Part shown: positions 1-5,645 of the stretch, one piece after another
Layout of the letters: every line of letters begins with the position of its first letter
Position numbering within the stretch: position 1 is the first letter of the stretch
Assembly: GCA_934675695.1 (NCBI GenBank)
Contig: CAKURN010000076.1
Location: 1-6,892, forward strand
Length of the DNA stretch: 6,892 nt
Direction of reading: 5' to 3'
DNA from: an uncultured Candidatus Melainabacteria bacterium
GTDB taxonomy: Bacteria > Cyanobacteriota > Vampirovibrionia > Gastranaerophilales > Gastranaerophilaceae
Notes under the pieces: model-generated
The model's input: only the letters and a program-made list of their open reading frames with translations
Told to the model about the DNA's origin: nothing
Databases searched by the model: none
Position numbers and translations under genes: made by a program

Positions 1-819
1 TGTGCGATTTTAAAAGGCGGAAAAGAATGTGAAAAGACAAACACGATTTTCTATAATCTTTTAAACCAAGCTCTAGACGAAATAGAAAACTTCCCAAAAA
101 ACGTTATTTCGCTTGTTTATTCTAGACAAGACGTCAAAGATATGCTTGAGTTTGATGAATATATTAATCTCATTATCCCAAGAGGCGGCAATAAACTCGT
201 TAAATTTATAAAAGAAAATACAAAAATTCCTGTTTTGGGGCATGCTTCAGGCATTTGTCATATTTTTGTTGACAAAGATTGTGATTTAGAAGAAACTTCA
301 AAAATAATTACAGACGCAAAAACCCAATATCCTAGTGCTTGTAACGCTGTTGAAACTGTTTTGGTTCACAAAGACTACAAATTTTTAAATGAATTAAAAC
401 AAAAGCTAAAAGAAAACGGAATAGAAATCAAAGAAAATCCAAAAGACTTTTCTTTTGAATATGGAGATAAAATTCTATCTCTAAAAGTCGTAAACGACAT
501 CGATGAAGCAATCGAACACATCAACAAATACGGTTCAGGTCACACTGATTCAATTTTGTCTAACAACAAAGAAAACATAGAAAAATTTATGGATTTGGTT
601 GATTCTTCTTCTGTATTTGCAAACTGTTCGACTAGATTTTCTGACGGGTTTAGATACGGTTTTGGTGCGGAAGTAGGTATTTCAACCAACAAAACCCACG
701 CAAGAGGCCCTGTCGGACTAGAGGGACTCACTATCTACAAATACAAATTATACGGAACCAACAATATTGTTGACGATTATGCAAAAGGCATAAAAACTTT
801 TACACACAAAATACTATAA
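1..819 (+). CDS. proA: Gamma-glutamyl phosphate reductase (ProA), 5'-truncated by window edge
   Basis: The frame is open from base 1, so the N-terminus lies outside the window; 272 residues are visible of a family length near 415. ProA is the NADPH-dependent cytosolic enzyme that reduces gamma-glutamyl phosphate to glutamate semialdehyde in proline synthesis. Visible signatures are ILKGGKEC near the start, IIPRGG, the catalytic-cysteine motif YPSACNAVETVLVH (Cys codon at 340-342), YGSGHTDSI, and the C-terminal block STRFSDGFRYGFGAEVGIST followed by THARGPVGLEGLT. All are typical of ProA within the aldehyde dehydrogenase superfamily. An internal ATG at 142 is not the real start, because conserved ProA sequence precedes it. 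The tail after the KYKLYG block is ordinary. The next gene starts 12 nt downstream and its ribosome binding site overlaps the proA stop, so the two are probably one transcript. The usual partner proB is not visible. The family call is very secure. Confidence 0.96.
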   Translation, partial: CAILKGGKECEKTNTIFYNLLNQALDEIENFPKNVISLVYSRQDVKDMLEFDEYINLIIPRGGNKLVKFIKENTKIPVLGHASGICHIFVDKDCDLEETSKIITDAKTQYPSACNAVETVLVHKDYKFLNELKQKLKENGIEIKENPKDFSFEYGDKILSLKVVNDIDEAIEHINKYGSGHTDSILSNNKENIEKFMDLVDSSSVFANCSTRFSDGFRYGFGAEVGISTNKTHARGPVGLEGLTIYKYKLYGTNNIVDDYAKGIKTFTHKIL

Positions 820-823
820 AGGA
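818..823 (+). promoter_or_regulatory. Ribosome binding site of amidohydrolase-like gene
   Basis: AAAGGA overlaps the proA stop codon (817-819) and sits 8 nt upstream of the ATG at 832. It fixes the start and supports translation from the proA transcript. Confidence 0.75.
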
Positions 824-831
824 TTTTTGAT

Positions 832-2142
832 ATGGCAAAAGTATACAAAGCAAAATGGATAATACCTTCAGACGGCAATGTTTATGAAGATTCTGCTCTT
901 GTGGTTGATGAGGGCAAAGTCCAAGAAATAATAAAACAAACCGATCTCGATGAGGCTTTGTATGAGCATATAAAAGACTTTAAAAACTCAGTAATAACCC
1001 CTGGGTTTGTCAATTTGCACAATCATCTTCAATATACCCAAGTAAAAAACAAAAAGAAAAAAGATTTAAAAGAAAAAATAAAAAGACTCTACACAATGTT
1101 TAAAAAATACTATTTTTTAACAGGAATTTCCAAAAAATCTTTTATCTACAAGCTTGCAAATTTGCTGTCTGAGTATTTTTGTATGTCAAAAGACGAAAAA
1201 AAATCTTCATTCAAAAAAGGGCTGGAATTGAGCCTGTTGAATGGCACAACCGCTCTTGCTCAATTGTCAAAAGAAAGCAAATACTTTAATCTTTTGAATG
1301 AAACGCCTTTAAAAACTTATTTGTTTTTTGAGTTGTTTTCTGATTCTGTAGAAACAAGTAAAGAAGAATTTCGCTCAATTCAAAAGAAAATTGAAAAATT
1401 TAAAAACCAAAAATCCCAAAACACATTTATCGGCGTTGCTCCGCATAGTGTGTGCTGCGTGCATAAAAGGCTCTTTAGGATTTTGGCTAAATACTGCAAA
1501 AAACACAACATTCTAATGACCCTTCGACTAGCAGAATCAAAAGAAGAAATGGAATGGCTAAAACATGGTTTTTCTGATATTGATTTGTTAAACGAATTTA
1601 CCGGAAACAAAAAATTTGAACCAATCACAGAAAATCTCACCCCTGTGCAATACCTAAAAGAACTAGGGATTTTATCTAAACAGTTGATTATTTCTTATGG
1701 AAATTTTTTGTCAGAAGCTGACCTTGCAACATTGTTAGAAAGCAAAGTATCGCTTGCTTATTGCCCTAGAATTAGTGACAATTTGCACAACAAAAAACTA
1801 AATCTGGATGAAGTTTTGAAGTATTTTCCTAATCGTTTCGGGTTTGGGGTAAATTCTTTAGCATTTAATCAAGATTTGTCTTTGTTAAACGAATTAAAAT
1901 ACGTGAACAACGGCATTTTAGATGCAAAAGAAGCAATCAGATATTTGACTATTATACCTGCAAAAATTCTTAGACTAAATAATACCATAGGTTCTCTAGA
2001 ATGCGACAAAGACGCTGATTTTAACGTTTTTGAATTAAATGAAAACGAAGATTATAATGCAATATTAAATAAAGAAAGACCAACCCATGTCTATATAAAT
2101 TCTAGACGTGTTGTAAAATATGGTCAATTGAATATAAAATAA
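832..2142 (+). CDS. Amidohydrolase-fold protein, probably catalytically degenerate
   Basis: This 436-aa protein has the length and order of motifs of the Atz/Trz chlorohydrolase-deaminase branch of the amidohydrolase superfamily (relatives include S-adenosylhomocysteine and aminofutalosine deaminases). Seen in order are a small N-terminal beta domain, TPGFVNLHNHL with the HxH pair (H63, H65), APHS (residues 203-206), LAESKEEMEWL with the acid E235, YCPR (310-313), and a C-terminal segment closing the beta domain. Several positions that normally bind metal or catalyse are replaced: the His of the HLAE motif is R232, the His of the (A/V)HGxxL motif is Y289, and the Asp of GTDSLAS is N341. Only HxH and the Glu remain, so deaminase or hydrolase activity is doubtful. 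The frame is intact, which argues against a recent pseudogene. AAAGGA at 818-823 lies 8 nt before the ATG, and coupling to proA is likely. Substrate and present role are unknown. Confidence 0.8.
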   Translation: MAKVYKAKWIIPSDGNVYEDSALVVDEGKVQEIIKQTDLDEALYEHIKDFKNSVITPGFVNLHNHLQYTQVKNKKKKDLKEKIKRLYTMFKKYYFLTGISKKSFIYKLANLLSEYFCMSKDEKKSSFKKGLELSLLNGTTALAQLSKESKYFNLLNETPLKTYLFFELFSDSVETSKEEFRSIQKKIEKFKNQKSQNTFIGVAPHSVCCVHKRLFRILAKYCKKHNILMTLRLAESKEEMEWLKHGFSDIDLLNEFTGNKKFEPITENLTPVQYLKELGILSKQLIISYGNFLSEADLATLLESKVSLAYCPRISDNLHNKKLNLDEVLKYFPNRFGFGVNSLAFNQDLSLLNELKYVNNGILDAKEAIRYLTIIPAKILRLNNTIGSLECDKDADFNVFELNENEDYNAILNKERPTHVYINSRRVVKYGQLNIK

Positions 2143-2154
2143 AAACAAAAAAAT

Positions 2155-2178
2155 CGCACTTTTTTGTTAAAAAGTGCG
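2155..2178 (-). terminator. Intrinsic terminator of the pilin gene (hairpin shared with the opposite gene end)
   Basis: CGCACTTTTT (2155-2164) and AAAAAGTGCG (2169-2178) form a perfect 10-bp stem with a 4-nt loop. Read on the minus strand the hairpin is followed by a run of T (complement of 2143-2154), the classic Rho-independent layout just after the pilin stop. On the plus strand it lies 12 nt after the amidohydrolase-like gene but has no T-tract after it, so termination in that direction would be weaker. Confidence 0.85.
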
Positions 2179-2203
2179 GTGTTACTAAATTAGTTTAATA
2201 AAT

Positions 2204-2935
2204 CTATTTCATATCAGACATCAAACGACCTGAAACTGTAACTGATTTAGGCCCTGCTGAAACGCCATCATTACCAATAAAGATATAATATCTATCACCT
2301 TCTAATTGGTTCATTTTGCTAGATGAAACTACGCCACTTTTTACTTGGTCTTCAACTTTGTTTGGACCTTTAGCAAGACCGTTAACATCAACTGCAACAA
2401 CTAAACAAGAATTGCTTTTAGCACTAGCTGCAGAAGTTTGTTCCATAATAATAGCTTTTGTATTGCAGCCTGTGTCACCAATGGTATTATCATTTAATAC
2501 TTTGTATGCTAAACCATCTTCTGTAATAATCCAAGGTGATTCAGCGTTGTTGCTAGAAGTTCCTGCTATAGCACTAGTAGAAGTGCTACCATAAGTTGTA
2601 CCTTGCCAAGTTACTTTTGTAACAGTGTTATCACTTGTTAATAGTTCAGTTGAAGACAAATCACGTACATCATATTCTTTTACTGATAAATTTGAATTTA
2701 AAGAAGCAAAGAAGTTTTTTGCACTTGTTATTGAATTTGAAGTAGGCAGTTGACCTGCAATCTTTTCAACCGCTGCGATATTAGTTACAGCATTAAATGC
2801 TTTTTTATAAGCAGTCTTAAATTGAGCCTCATTTACACCTTTCATTAAAGATGGAACAGTCATTGTTGCAATAACACCAATTACCATCAATACAATTAGA
2901 ATTTCGGCTAACGTAAATGCCTTTTTAATCCTCAT
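2204..2935 (-). CDS. Type IV pilin-like / pseudopilin protein
   Basis: This is a 243-aa precursor with a short basic leader (MRIKKA) followed by FTLAEILIVLMVIGVIATMTV, the N-methylation/prepilin-peptidase signature. Cleavage is expected after A6, leaving Phe+1 and Glu+5 (E11). Alanine at -1 instead of the usual glycine is tolerated in some pilins. The hydrophobic helix (about residues 7-30) anchors the subunit in the inner membrane before assembly into a filament. The globular part is Ser/Thr/Asn-rich with two cysteines (C157, C177) that could form a disulfide. The VDVNGLAKGPNKV block (183-195) resembles the acidic, possibly calcium-binding loop of GspG-type subunits; that resemblance is inference. 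A strong AAGGAG lies 8 nt before the ATG. The gene stands alone, with its own promoter and terminator, opposite a divergent XRE regulator. No pilus assembly genes are nearby, so whether it is a major pilin, minor pilin or secretion pseudopilin cannot be told. Confidence 0.9.
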   Translation of the reverse strand: MRIKKAFTLAEILIVLMVIGVIATMTVPSLMKGVNEAQFKTAYKKAFNAVTNIAAVEKIAGQLPTSNSITSAKNFFASLNSNLSVKEYDVRDLSSTELLTSDNTVTKVTWQGTTYGSTSTSAIAGTSSNNAESPWIITEDGLAYKVLNDNTIGDTGCNTKAIIMEQTSAASAKSNSCLVVAVDVNGLAKGPNKVEDQVKSGVVSSSKMNQLEGDRYYIFIGNDGVSAGPKSVTVSGRLMSDMK

Positions 2936-2943
2936 TTATATTT

Positions 2944-2949
2944 CTCCTT
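2944..2949 (-). promoter_or_regulatory. Ribosome binding site of pilin gene
   Basis: On the minus strand this reads AAGGAG, with 8 nt to the ATG at 2935. It is among the best Shine-Dalgarno matches in the window and suggests high expression. Confidence 0.85.
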
Positions 2950-2967
2950 TTAGTTTTTAACATGATA

Positions 2968-2996
2968 ATATTAATTCATTCATTGATTATAGTCAA
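2968..2996 (-). promoter_or_regulatory. Sigma-70-type promoter of the pilin gene
   Basis: The minus strand carries TTGACT (2991-2996), a 17-nt spacer and TATA-like TAATAT (2968-2973). The predicted start near 2961 leaves a leader of about 25 nt containing the AAGGAG site. The -35 hexamer lies inside the TTGATT-type palindrome cluster, so a protein bound there would be expected to block this promoter. Confidence 0.7.
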
Positions 2997-3007
2997 TACC
3001 TTATAAT
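2979..3007 (+). promoter_or_regulatory. Possible promoter of the XRE regulator gene
   Basis: TTCATT (2979-2984), a 17-nt spacer and a perfect TATAAT (3002-3007) precede the regulator gene. Transcription would begin near 3014, giving a leader of about 30 nt with no Shine-Dalgarno. An alternative is the TAGAAT at 3032-3037, 6 nt before the ATG, which would give a leaderless message but has no convincing -35. The TATAAT lies inside the right arm of the 10-bp inverted repeat, suggesting autoregulation. Confidence 0.4.
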
Positions 3008-3020
3008 CAATAGTTTGATT
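2982..3020. promoter_or_regulatory. Operator-like cluster of TTGATT inverted repeats
   Basis: There are three overlapping symmetries. First, ATTGATTATA (2982-2991) and TATAATCAAT (3002-3011) form a perfect 10-bp inverted repeat with a 10-nt spacer, so its half-sites are 20 bp (two helical turns) apart. Second, ATTGA-N6-TCAAT (2982-2997) is a 16-bp near-palindrome. Third, AATCAA-N4-TTGATT (3005-3020) is a perfect 6-bp inverted repeat. The cluster lies between the divergent pilin and XRE genes and overlaps the pilin -35 and a plus-strand TATAAT. The neighbouring regulator is the natural candidate ligand; that link is inference. Confidence 0.55.
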
Positions 3021-3043
3021 GAAATATTTACTAGAATATTTAT

Positions 3044-3325
3044 ATGGTTCAAGAAAATGAAATCAATGATGAACAGAAGAAAATACTTCTAAAAGCAATT
3101 GGCAAAGTTGTTTTTAATAAAAGAACAAAAATGAAAAAAGGAATAAATCGTTTTTCCTTTGAGTATGAAATAGGAAACGGTCTACTATCCAGATTGGAAC
3201 ATGGAACAACCGACACAAAAATTACAACTTTGTGGAAGTTGGCGAACGCTTTTAATATAAAATTTTCAGAACTTGCTCAATTAATTGAAAAGGAGCTTCC
3301 TGAAGACTTTAATTTCTATGATTAA
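3044..3325 (+). CDS. Small XRE-family helix-turn-helix regulator
   Basis: This 93-aa protein looks like a single DNA-binding domain of the Cro/C1 (XRE) type. Helices run from about residue 10 (QKKILLKAIGKVVFNKR), with the helix-turn-helix in FSFEYEIGNGLLSRLEHG (37-54) and the closing helices TTLWKLANAFNIKFSELAQL (61-80). The GLLSRLEHG and TLWKLANAF motifs match the recognition helix and following helix of XRE proteins. No sensing or dimerisation domain follows, only a short acidic tail. The gene is divergent from the pilin gene and separated from it by an operator-like repeat cluster, so pilin control and self-control are the simplest hypotheses. A role in controlling more distant genes is equally possible. 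There is no recognisable Shine-Dalgarno before the ATG; the next in-frame ATG (codon 30) would cut into the domain, so this start is kept. Confidence 0.82.
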   Translation: MVQENEINDEQKKILLKAIGKVVFNKRTKMKKGINRFSFEYEIGNGLLSRLEHGTTDTKITTLWKLANAFNIKFSELAQLIEKELPEDFNFYD

Positions 3326-3326
3326 A

Positions 3327-3355
3327 GCAACTACTTGCATTATTTTTTTATTTTT
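3327..3355 (+). terminator. Weak terminator-like element after the regulator gene
   Basis: GCAA-CTAC-TTGC (3327-3338) forms only a 4-bp stem, but it is followed by an almost unbroken T-rich run to 3355, just after the XRE stop codon. The short stem makes termination uncertain. The same bases overlap the -35 of the next gene's promoter. Confidence 0.3.
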
Positions 3356-3365
3356 GTAATACAAT
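3335..3365 (+). promoter_or_regulatory. Promoter candidate of the activase-map operon
   Basis: TTGCAT (3335-3340) is followed by a T-rich spacer and TACAAT (3360-3365; spacer 19) or the overlapping TAATAC (3357-3362; spacer 16). The predicted start falls within a few bases of the ATG at 3375, and no Shine-Dalgarno is present, so the message may be leaderless or nearly so. Confidence 0.45.
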
Positions 3366-3374
3366 AAAAGTATT

Positions 3375-4394
3375 ATGAAAGTATATTTAGGAATTGATGT
3401 AGGTTCCGTTACTACAAAAATAGCGTTGGTCGACGAAAACGGAAAACACGTAGATAGTTACATGACTAGAACTGCAGGGCAACCGGTTATTGCTGTTCAA
3501 AAATGTTTAGACAATTTGCTCTCACAAGCTAAAGAAAAAGGGCTTGAAAACGAATACGAAATCATGGCTGCAGGTACAACCGGCTCAGGAAGAAACCTAG
3601 CAGGGGCTTTGGTTGGTGCTGATGTTATAAAAAACGAAATTACGGCTCACGCTGTTGCTGCAACAAATGCTATACCGGATGTTCAAACTATCCTCGAAAT
3701 AGGCGGACAAGATTCAAAAATCATCATTTTAAGAGATGGTATTGTAACAGATTTTGCTATGAATACGGTTTGTGCAGCAGGCACGGGAAGTTTCCTTGAT
3801 CACCAAGCACAAAGATTGAATGTCGATATAAAAGATTTTGGCGACATTGCCCTTCAATCAAAATCACCTGCAAGAATAGCAGGACGTTGCGGGGTTTTTG
3901 CCGAGTCAGATTTAATCCACAAACAACAACTCGGCTATGCTGTTGAAGACTTGTTATATGGACTTTGTCAGGCTTTGGTTAGAAATTACATTTCTAATTT
4001 GGCATTAGGAAAAGACCTTCTTCCAAAAATTTCTTTCCAAGGCGGTGTTGCAACAAACAAAGGTATGGTAAAAGCATTTGAAGAAGCTCTAGGTCATGAA
4101 GTAATCGTTCCTCCACATCACCAAACAATGGGTGCAATCGGGGCTGCTATGCTTGCTATGGAACATCATCAATTTACAAACCAACCTACAAAATTTAAAG
4201 GTTGGACAATAAAAGATATGGAATTTCATTCTATAACTTGTCAATGTACAGGCTGCTCTAACAATTGTGAAGTTATTACAATTTTAGAAGGCAAAGAAGA
4301 ACAAAATAGAGAAGAAATCCACAAAATCACCGACATAAAAGGCAATATCATTGCTCGTTGGGGCGGTACTTGCGGAAGATGGGATATAAACTAA
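3375..4394 (+). CDS. BadF/BadG/HgdC-family 2-hydroxyacyl-CoA dehydratase activase with cysteine-rich tail
   Basis: This 339-aa protein belongs to the ASKHA ATPase fold. The phosphate-1 loop is IDVGSVTTK (7-15), the central motif is LEIGGQDSKII (107-117), and the adenosine-site motif is GGVATNKG (223-230). The cysteines expected to hold the inter-subunit [4Fe-4S] cluster are present in NTVCAAGTGSFL (C133) and AGRCGVFAESDLI (C172). Family members use ATP hydrolysis to drive one electron into a 2-hydroxyacyl-CoA dehydratase or benzoyl-CoA reductase. Beyond the usual 260 or so residues is a tail with C289, C291, C294, C298 and a closing GGTCGRWD (C333). It resembles the segment that links activase to dehydratase-like modules in the long fused DUF2229-type proteins, but here the protein stops there. 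No dehydratase subunit is in the window; map follows after 12 nt. The natural partner and substrate are unknown. Confidence 0.9.
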   Translation: MKVYLGIDVGSVTTKIALVDENGKHVDSYMTRTAGQPVIAVQKCLDNLLSQAKEKGLENEYEIMAAGTTGSGRNLAGALVGADVIKNEITAHAVAATNAIPDVQTILEIGGQDSKIIILRDGIVTDFAMNTVCAAGTGSFLDHQAQRLNVDIKDFGDIALQSKSPARIAGRCGVFAESDLIHKQQLGYAVEDLLYGLCQALVRNYISNLALGKDLLPKISFQGGVATNKGMVKAFEEALGHEVIVPPHHQTMGAIGAAMLAMEHHQFTNQPTKFKGWTIKDMEFHSITCQCTGCSNNCEVITILEGKEEQNREEIHKITDIKGNIIARWGGTCGRWDIN

Positions 4395-4399
4395 AGGAA
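4394..4399 (+). promoter_or_regulatory. Ribosome binding site of map
   Basis: AAGGAA directly follows the activase stop codon (4392-4394) and lies about 7 nt before the ATG at 4407. It fixes the map start and points to co-transcription with the activase gene. Confidence 0.75.
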
Positions 4400-4406
4400 C
4401 TTTAAA

Positions 4407-5153
4407 ATGCACAAAAAATCAAGAGAAGAAATAAAATTAATGCGTATGGCAGGTAATATTGTTGCTCTGGTTCATCAAGAGATGAAAAGAGTGATAGAGC
4501 CTGGTATTTCTACTCTTGAGTTAGATAAAATTGCTTTTGATATTATCAAAAAAAACAAAGCGATACCGACTTTTTTGGGATACAATGGTTTTCCAAACTC
4601 AATCTGTGCTTCAGTTAATGAACAAGTAGTCCATGGGATACCTTCAAAAGACGTAATATTAAAAGAAGGCGATATAATTTCTATTGATGTTGGTGCTACT
4701 TTTCGTGATTTGGTGGGAGATGGTGCTTGGACTTATGCAGTTGGAAAAATTTCTCCTGAAGTCGAAAATCTTTTAAAAGTCACTGAAAAAGCCCTTTTTA
4801 AAGGTATTGAACAAATGATTCCGAACAATCCTCTAGAAAACGTTTCTGCTGCTATAGAAGATGTTGCAACAGAAGCAAAAGTAGGAATAGTTAGACAATA
4901 CGGCGGTCATGGTGTTGGACATCAAATGCATGAAGAACCGTTTTTGTTCAATTATCGCACAGGTTCAAACGTGATAATCAAACAAAATTGTGCTATTGCA
5001 ATAGAGCCTATGCTTAATTTAGGGGTTGATGAAGTTCATACTCTGGTTGATGAGTGGACAGTTGTAACAGATGACAACAAACCCTCTGCACATTTTGAAC
5101 ATACTGTTATTGCAACAGAAGATGGCCCTTTGATTACAACAAAATTGCTCTAG
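4407..5153 (+). CDS. map: Type I methionine aminopeptidase
   Basis: This 248-aa single-domain enzyme has normal bacterial MetAP-I length. It removes the N-terminal methionine from nascent proteins whose second residue is small, acting in the cytosol near the ribosome after deformylation. All five metal ligands are visible: D94 and D105 in SIDVGATFRDLVGDGAW, H168 in GGHGVGHQMHEEP, E200 in AIAIEPML and E231 in HFEHTV. The substrate histidines H76 (QVVHGIP) and H175 are also intact. There is no N-terminal SH3- or zinc-binding extension. The gene is the second in an operon with the activase rather than in the common ribosomal-protein context next to secY/infA, so a second map copy elsewhere in the genome is possible. 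Its stop codon lies 1 nt from the stop of the convergent gene, with no terminator between them. Confidence 0.97.
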   Translation: MHKKSREEIKLMRMAGNIVALVHQEMKRVIEPGISTLELDKIAFDIIKKNKAIPTFLGYNGFPNSICASVNEQVVHGIPSKDVILKEGDIISIDVGATFRDLVGDGAWTYAVGKISPEVENLLKVTEKALFKGIEQMIPNNPLENVSAAIEDVATEAKVGIVRQYGGHGVGHQMHEEPFLFNYRTGSNVIIKQNCAIAIEPMLNLGVDEVHTLVDEWTVVTDDNKPSAHFEHTVIATEDGPLITTKLL

Positions 5154-5154
5154 A

Positions 5155-5487
5155 TTATTTCTGAAAACGGCTAATAATCAATGCACCAATCCCTAAAACA
5201 AAAGTTCCAATCGAAGCAAACTTTTGAAAATTGCCTGTGATTTTGGGTTTTGGGATGTATTTGTATTTTGTGTATGGATTTTCTTGTTTCTTTATTTCTA
5301 CCGTATCTGCCATTGGCGTTGTTGATATATTAGGAACGCCCACTATACCTACATAAGGGCGGTTGTATTTTCTTTCTTCTTTTTTTTCTTCTGTATTTTG
5401 AGTAGAATTTTGGGTATTAGAATTTTCTTCCATAGTGCTTGGAAGCGGTTGTTTGATAAAATTTTGTGACGAAATCGGTGCTGTCAT
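5155..5487 (-). CDS. Small unrecognised protein with C-terminal membrane segment
   Basis: This is a 110-aa protein of unknown family. The first 40 or so residues are polar and low-complexity, rich in Asn, Gln, Thr, Glu and Lys (a stretch such as NSNTQNSTQNTEEKKEE). A middle part with tyrosines and prolines follows (RPYVGIVGVPN, and YTKYKYIPKPK at 72-82). A hydrophobic helix (about residues 90-106, ASIGTFVLGIGALIISR) then ends four residues before the C-terminus. The shape is that of a tail-anchored membrane protein with a disordered cytosolic part; topology is inference. There is no signal peptide. No Shine-Dalgarno precedes the ATG, and the next in-frame ATG (codon 19) has none either, so the start is less certain than for its neighbours. 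The gene converges with map at a 1-nt gap and lies downstream of a structured intergenic region. Coding is likely but not proven. Confidence 0.6.
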   Translation of the reverse strand: MTAPISSQNFIKQPLPSTMEENSNTQNSTQNTEEKKEERKYNRPYVGIVGVPNISTTPMADTVEIKKQENPYTKYKYIPKPKITGNFQKFASIGTFVLGIGALIISRFQK

Positions 5488-5530
5488 ATTAATATAAAAA
5501 CCATAACTTGAAAATAATTGCTTTTAAAAC

Positions 5531-5556
5531 GAAAGACTCATAAAAATGAGTCTTTC
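5531..5556. terminator. Perfect 11-bp hairpin, terminator-like, direction unclear
   Basis: GAAAGACTCAT (5531-5541) pairs perfectly with ATGAGTCTTTC (5546-5556) around an AAAA loop. On the minus strand it is followed by GTTTT, a short T-run, so it could end a minus-strand transcript from 5690 or attenuate the gene at 5487. On the plus strand no T-run follows, although it is the first strong hairpin that map readthrough would meet. Confidence 0.5.
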
Positions 5557-5600
5557 AAAAGTCTTTGTCTATTCTCCTTACAAGCAACCTTCCTTTGACT

Positions 5601-5645
5601 TCAACCTTTCACTGTAGCATTGAATCTTTTTGCTTGTTTCATCAT
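5601..5645 (-). CDS. Possible 14-codon mini-ORF (leader peptide candidate)
   Basis: The minus strand encodes MMKQAKRFNATVKG. AGGGAG (5653-5658) lies 7 nt before the first ATG, at ideal spacing. The Shine-Dalgarno is in the loop and the start codon in the 3' arm of a perfect 10-bp hairpin (5642-5673), an arrangement that could gate translation. A peptide this short can arise by chance, so the call rests on the ribosome binding site and structure. Confidence 0.25.
   Translation of the reverse strand: MMKQAKRFNATVKG

Noticed and set aside
142..144. ATG at 142 as the start of proA
   Set aside because: Conserved ProA residues (ILKGGKEC and following) are encoded in frame from base 1, so the gene begins before the window.
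540..731. 63-codon open frame on the minus strand
   Set aside because: It lies wholly antisense within conserved proA motifs and has no ribosome binding context or family resemblance.
1380..1640. 86-codon open frame on the minus strand
   Set aside because: It is antisense to the amidohydrolase-like gene, whose motifs in this stretch are clear; its Phe/Ser-rich composition is typical of a shadow frame.
2316..2594. 92-codon open frame on the plus strand
   Set aside because: It is antisense to the globular part of the pilin gene, which has its own promoter, ribosome binding site and terminator.
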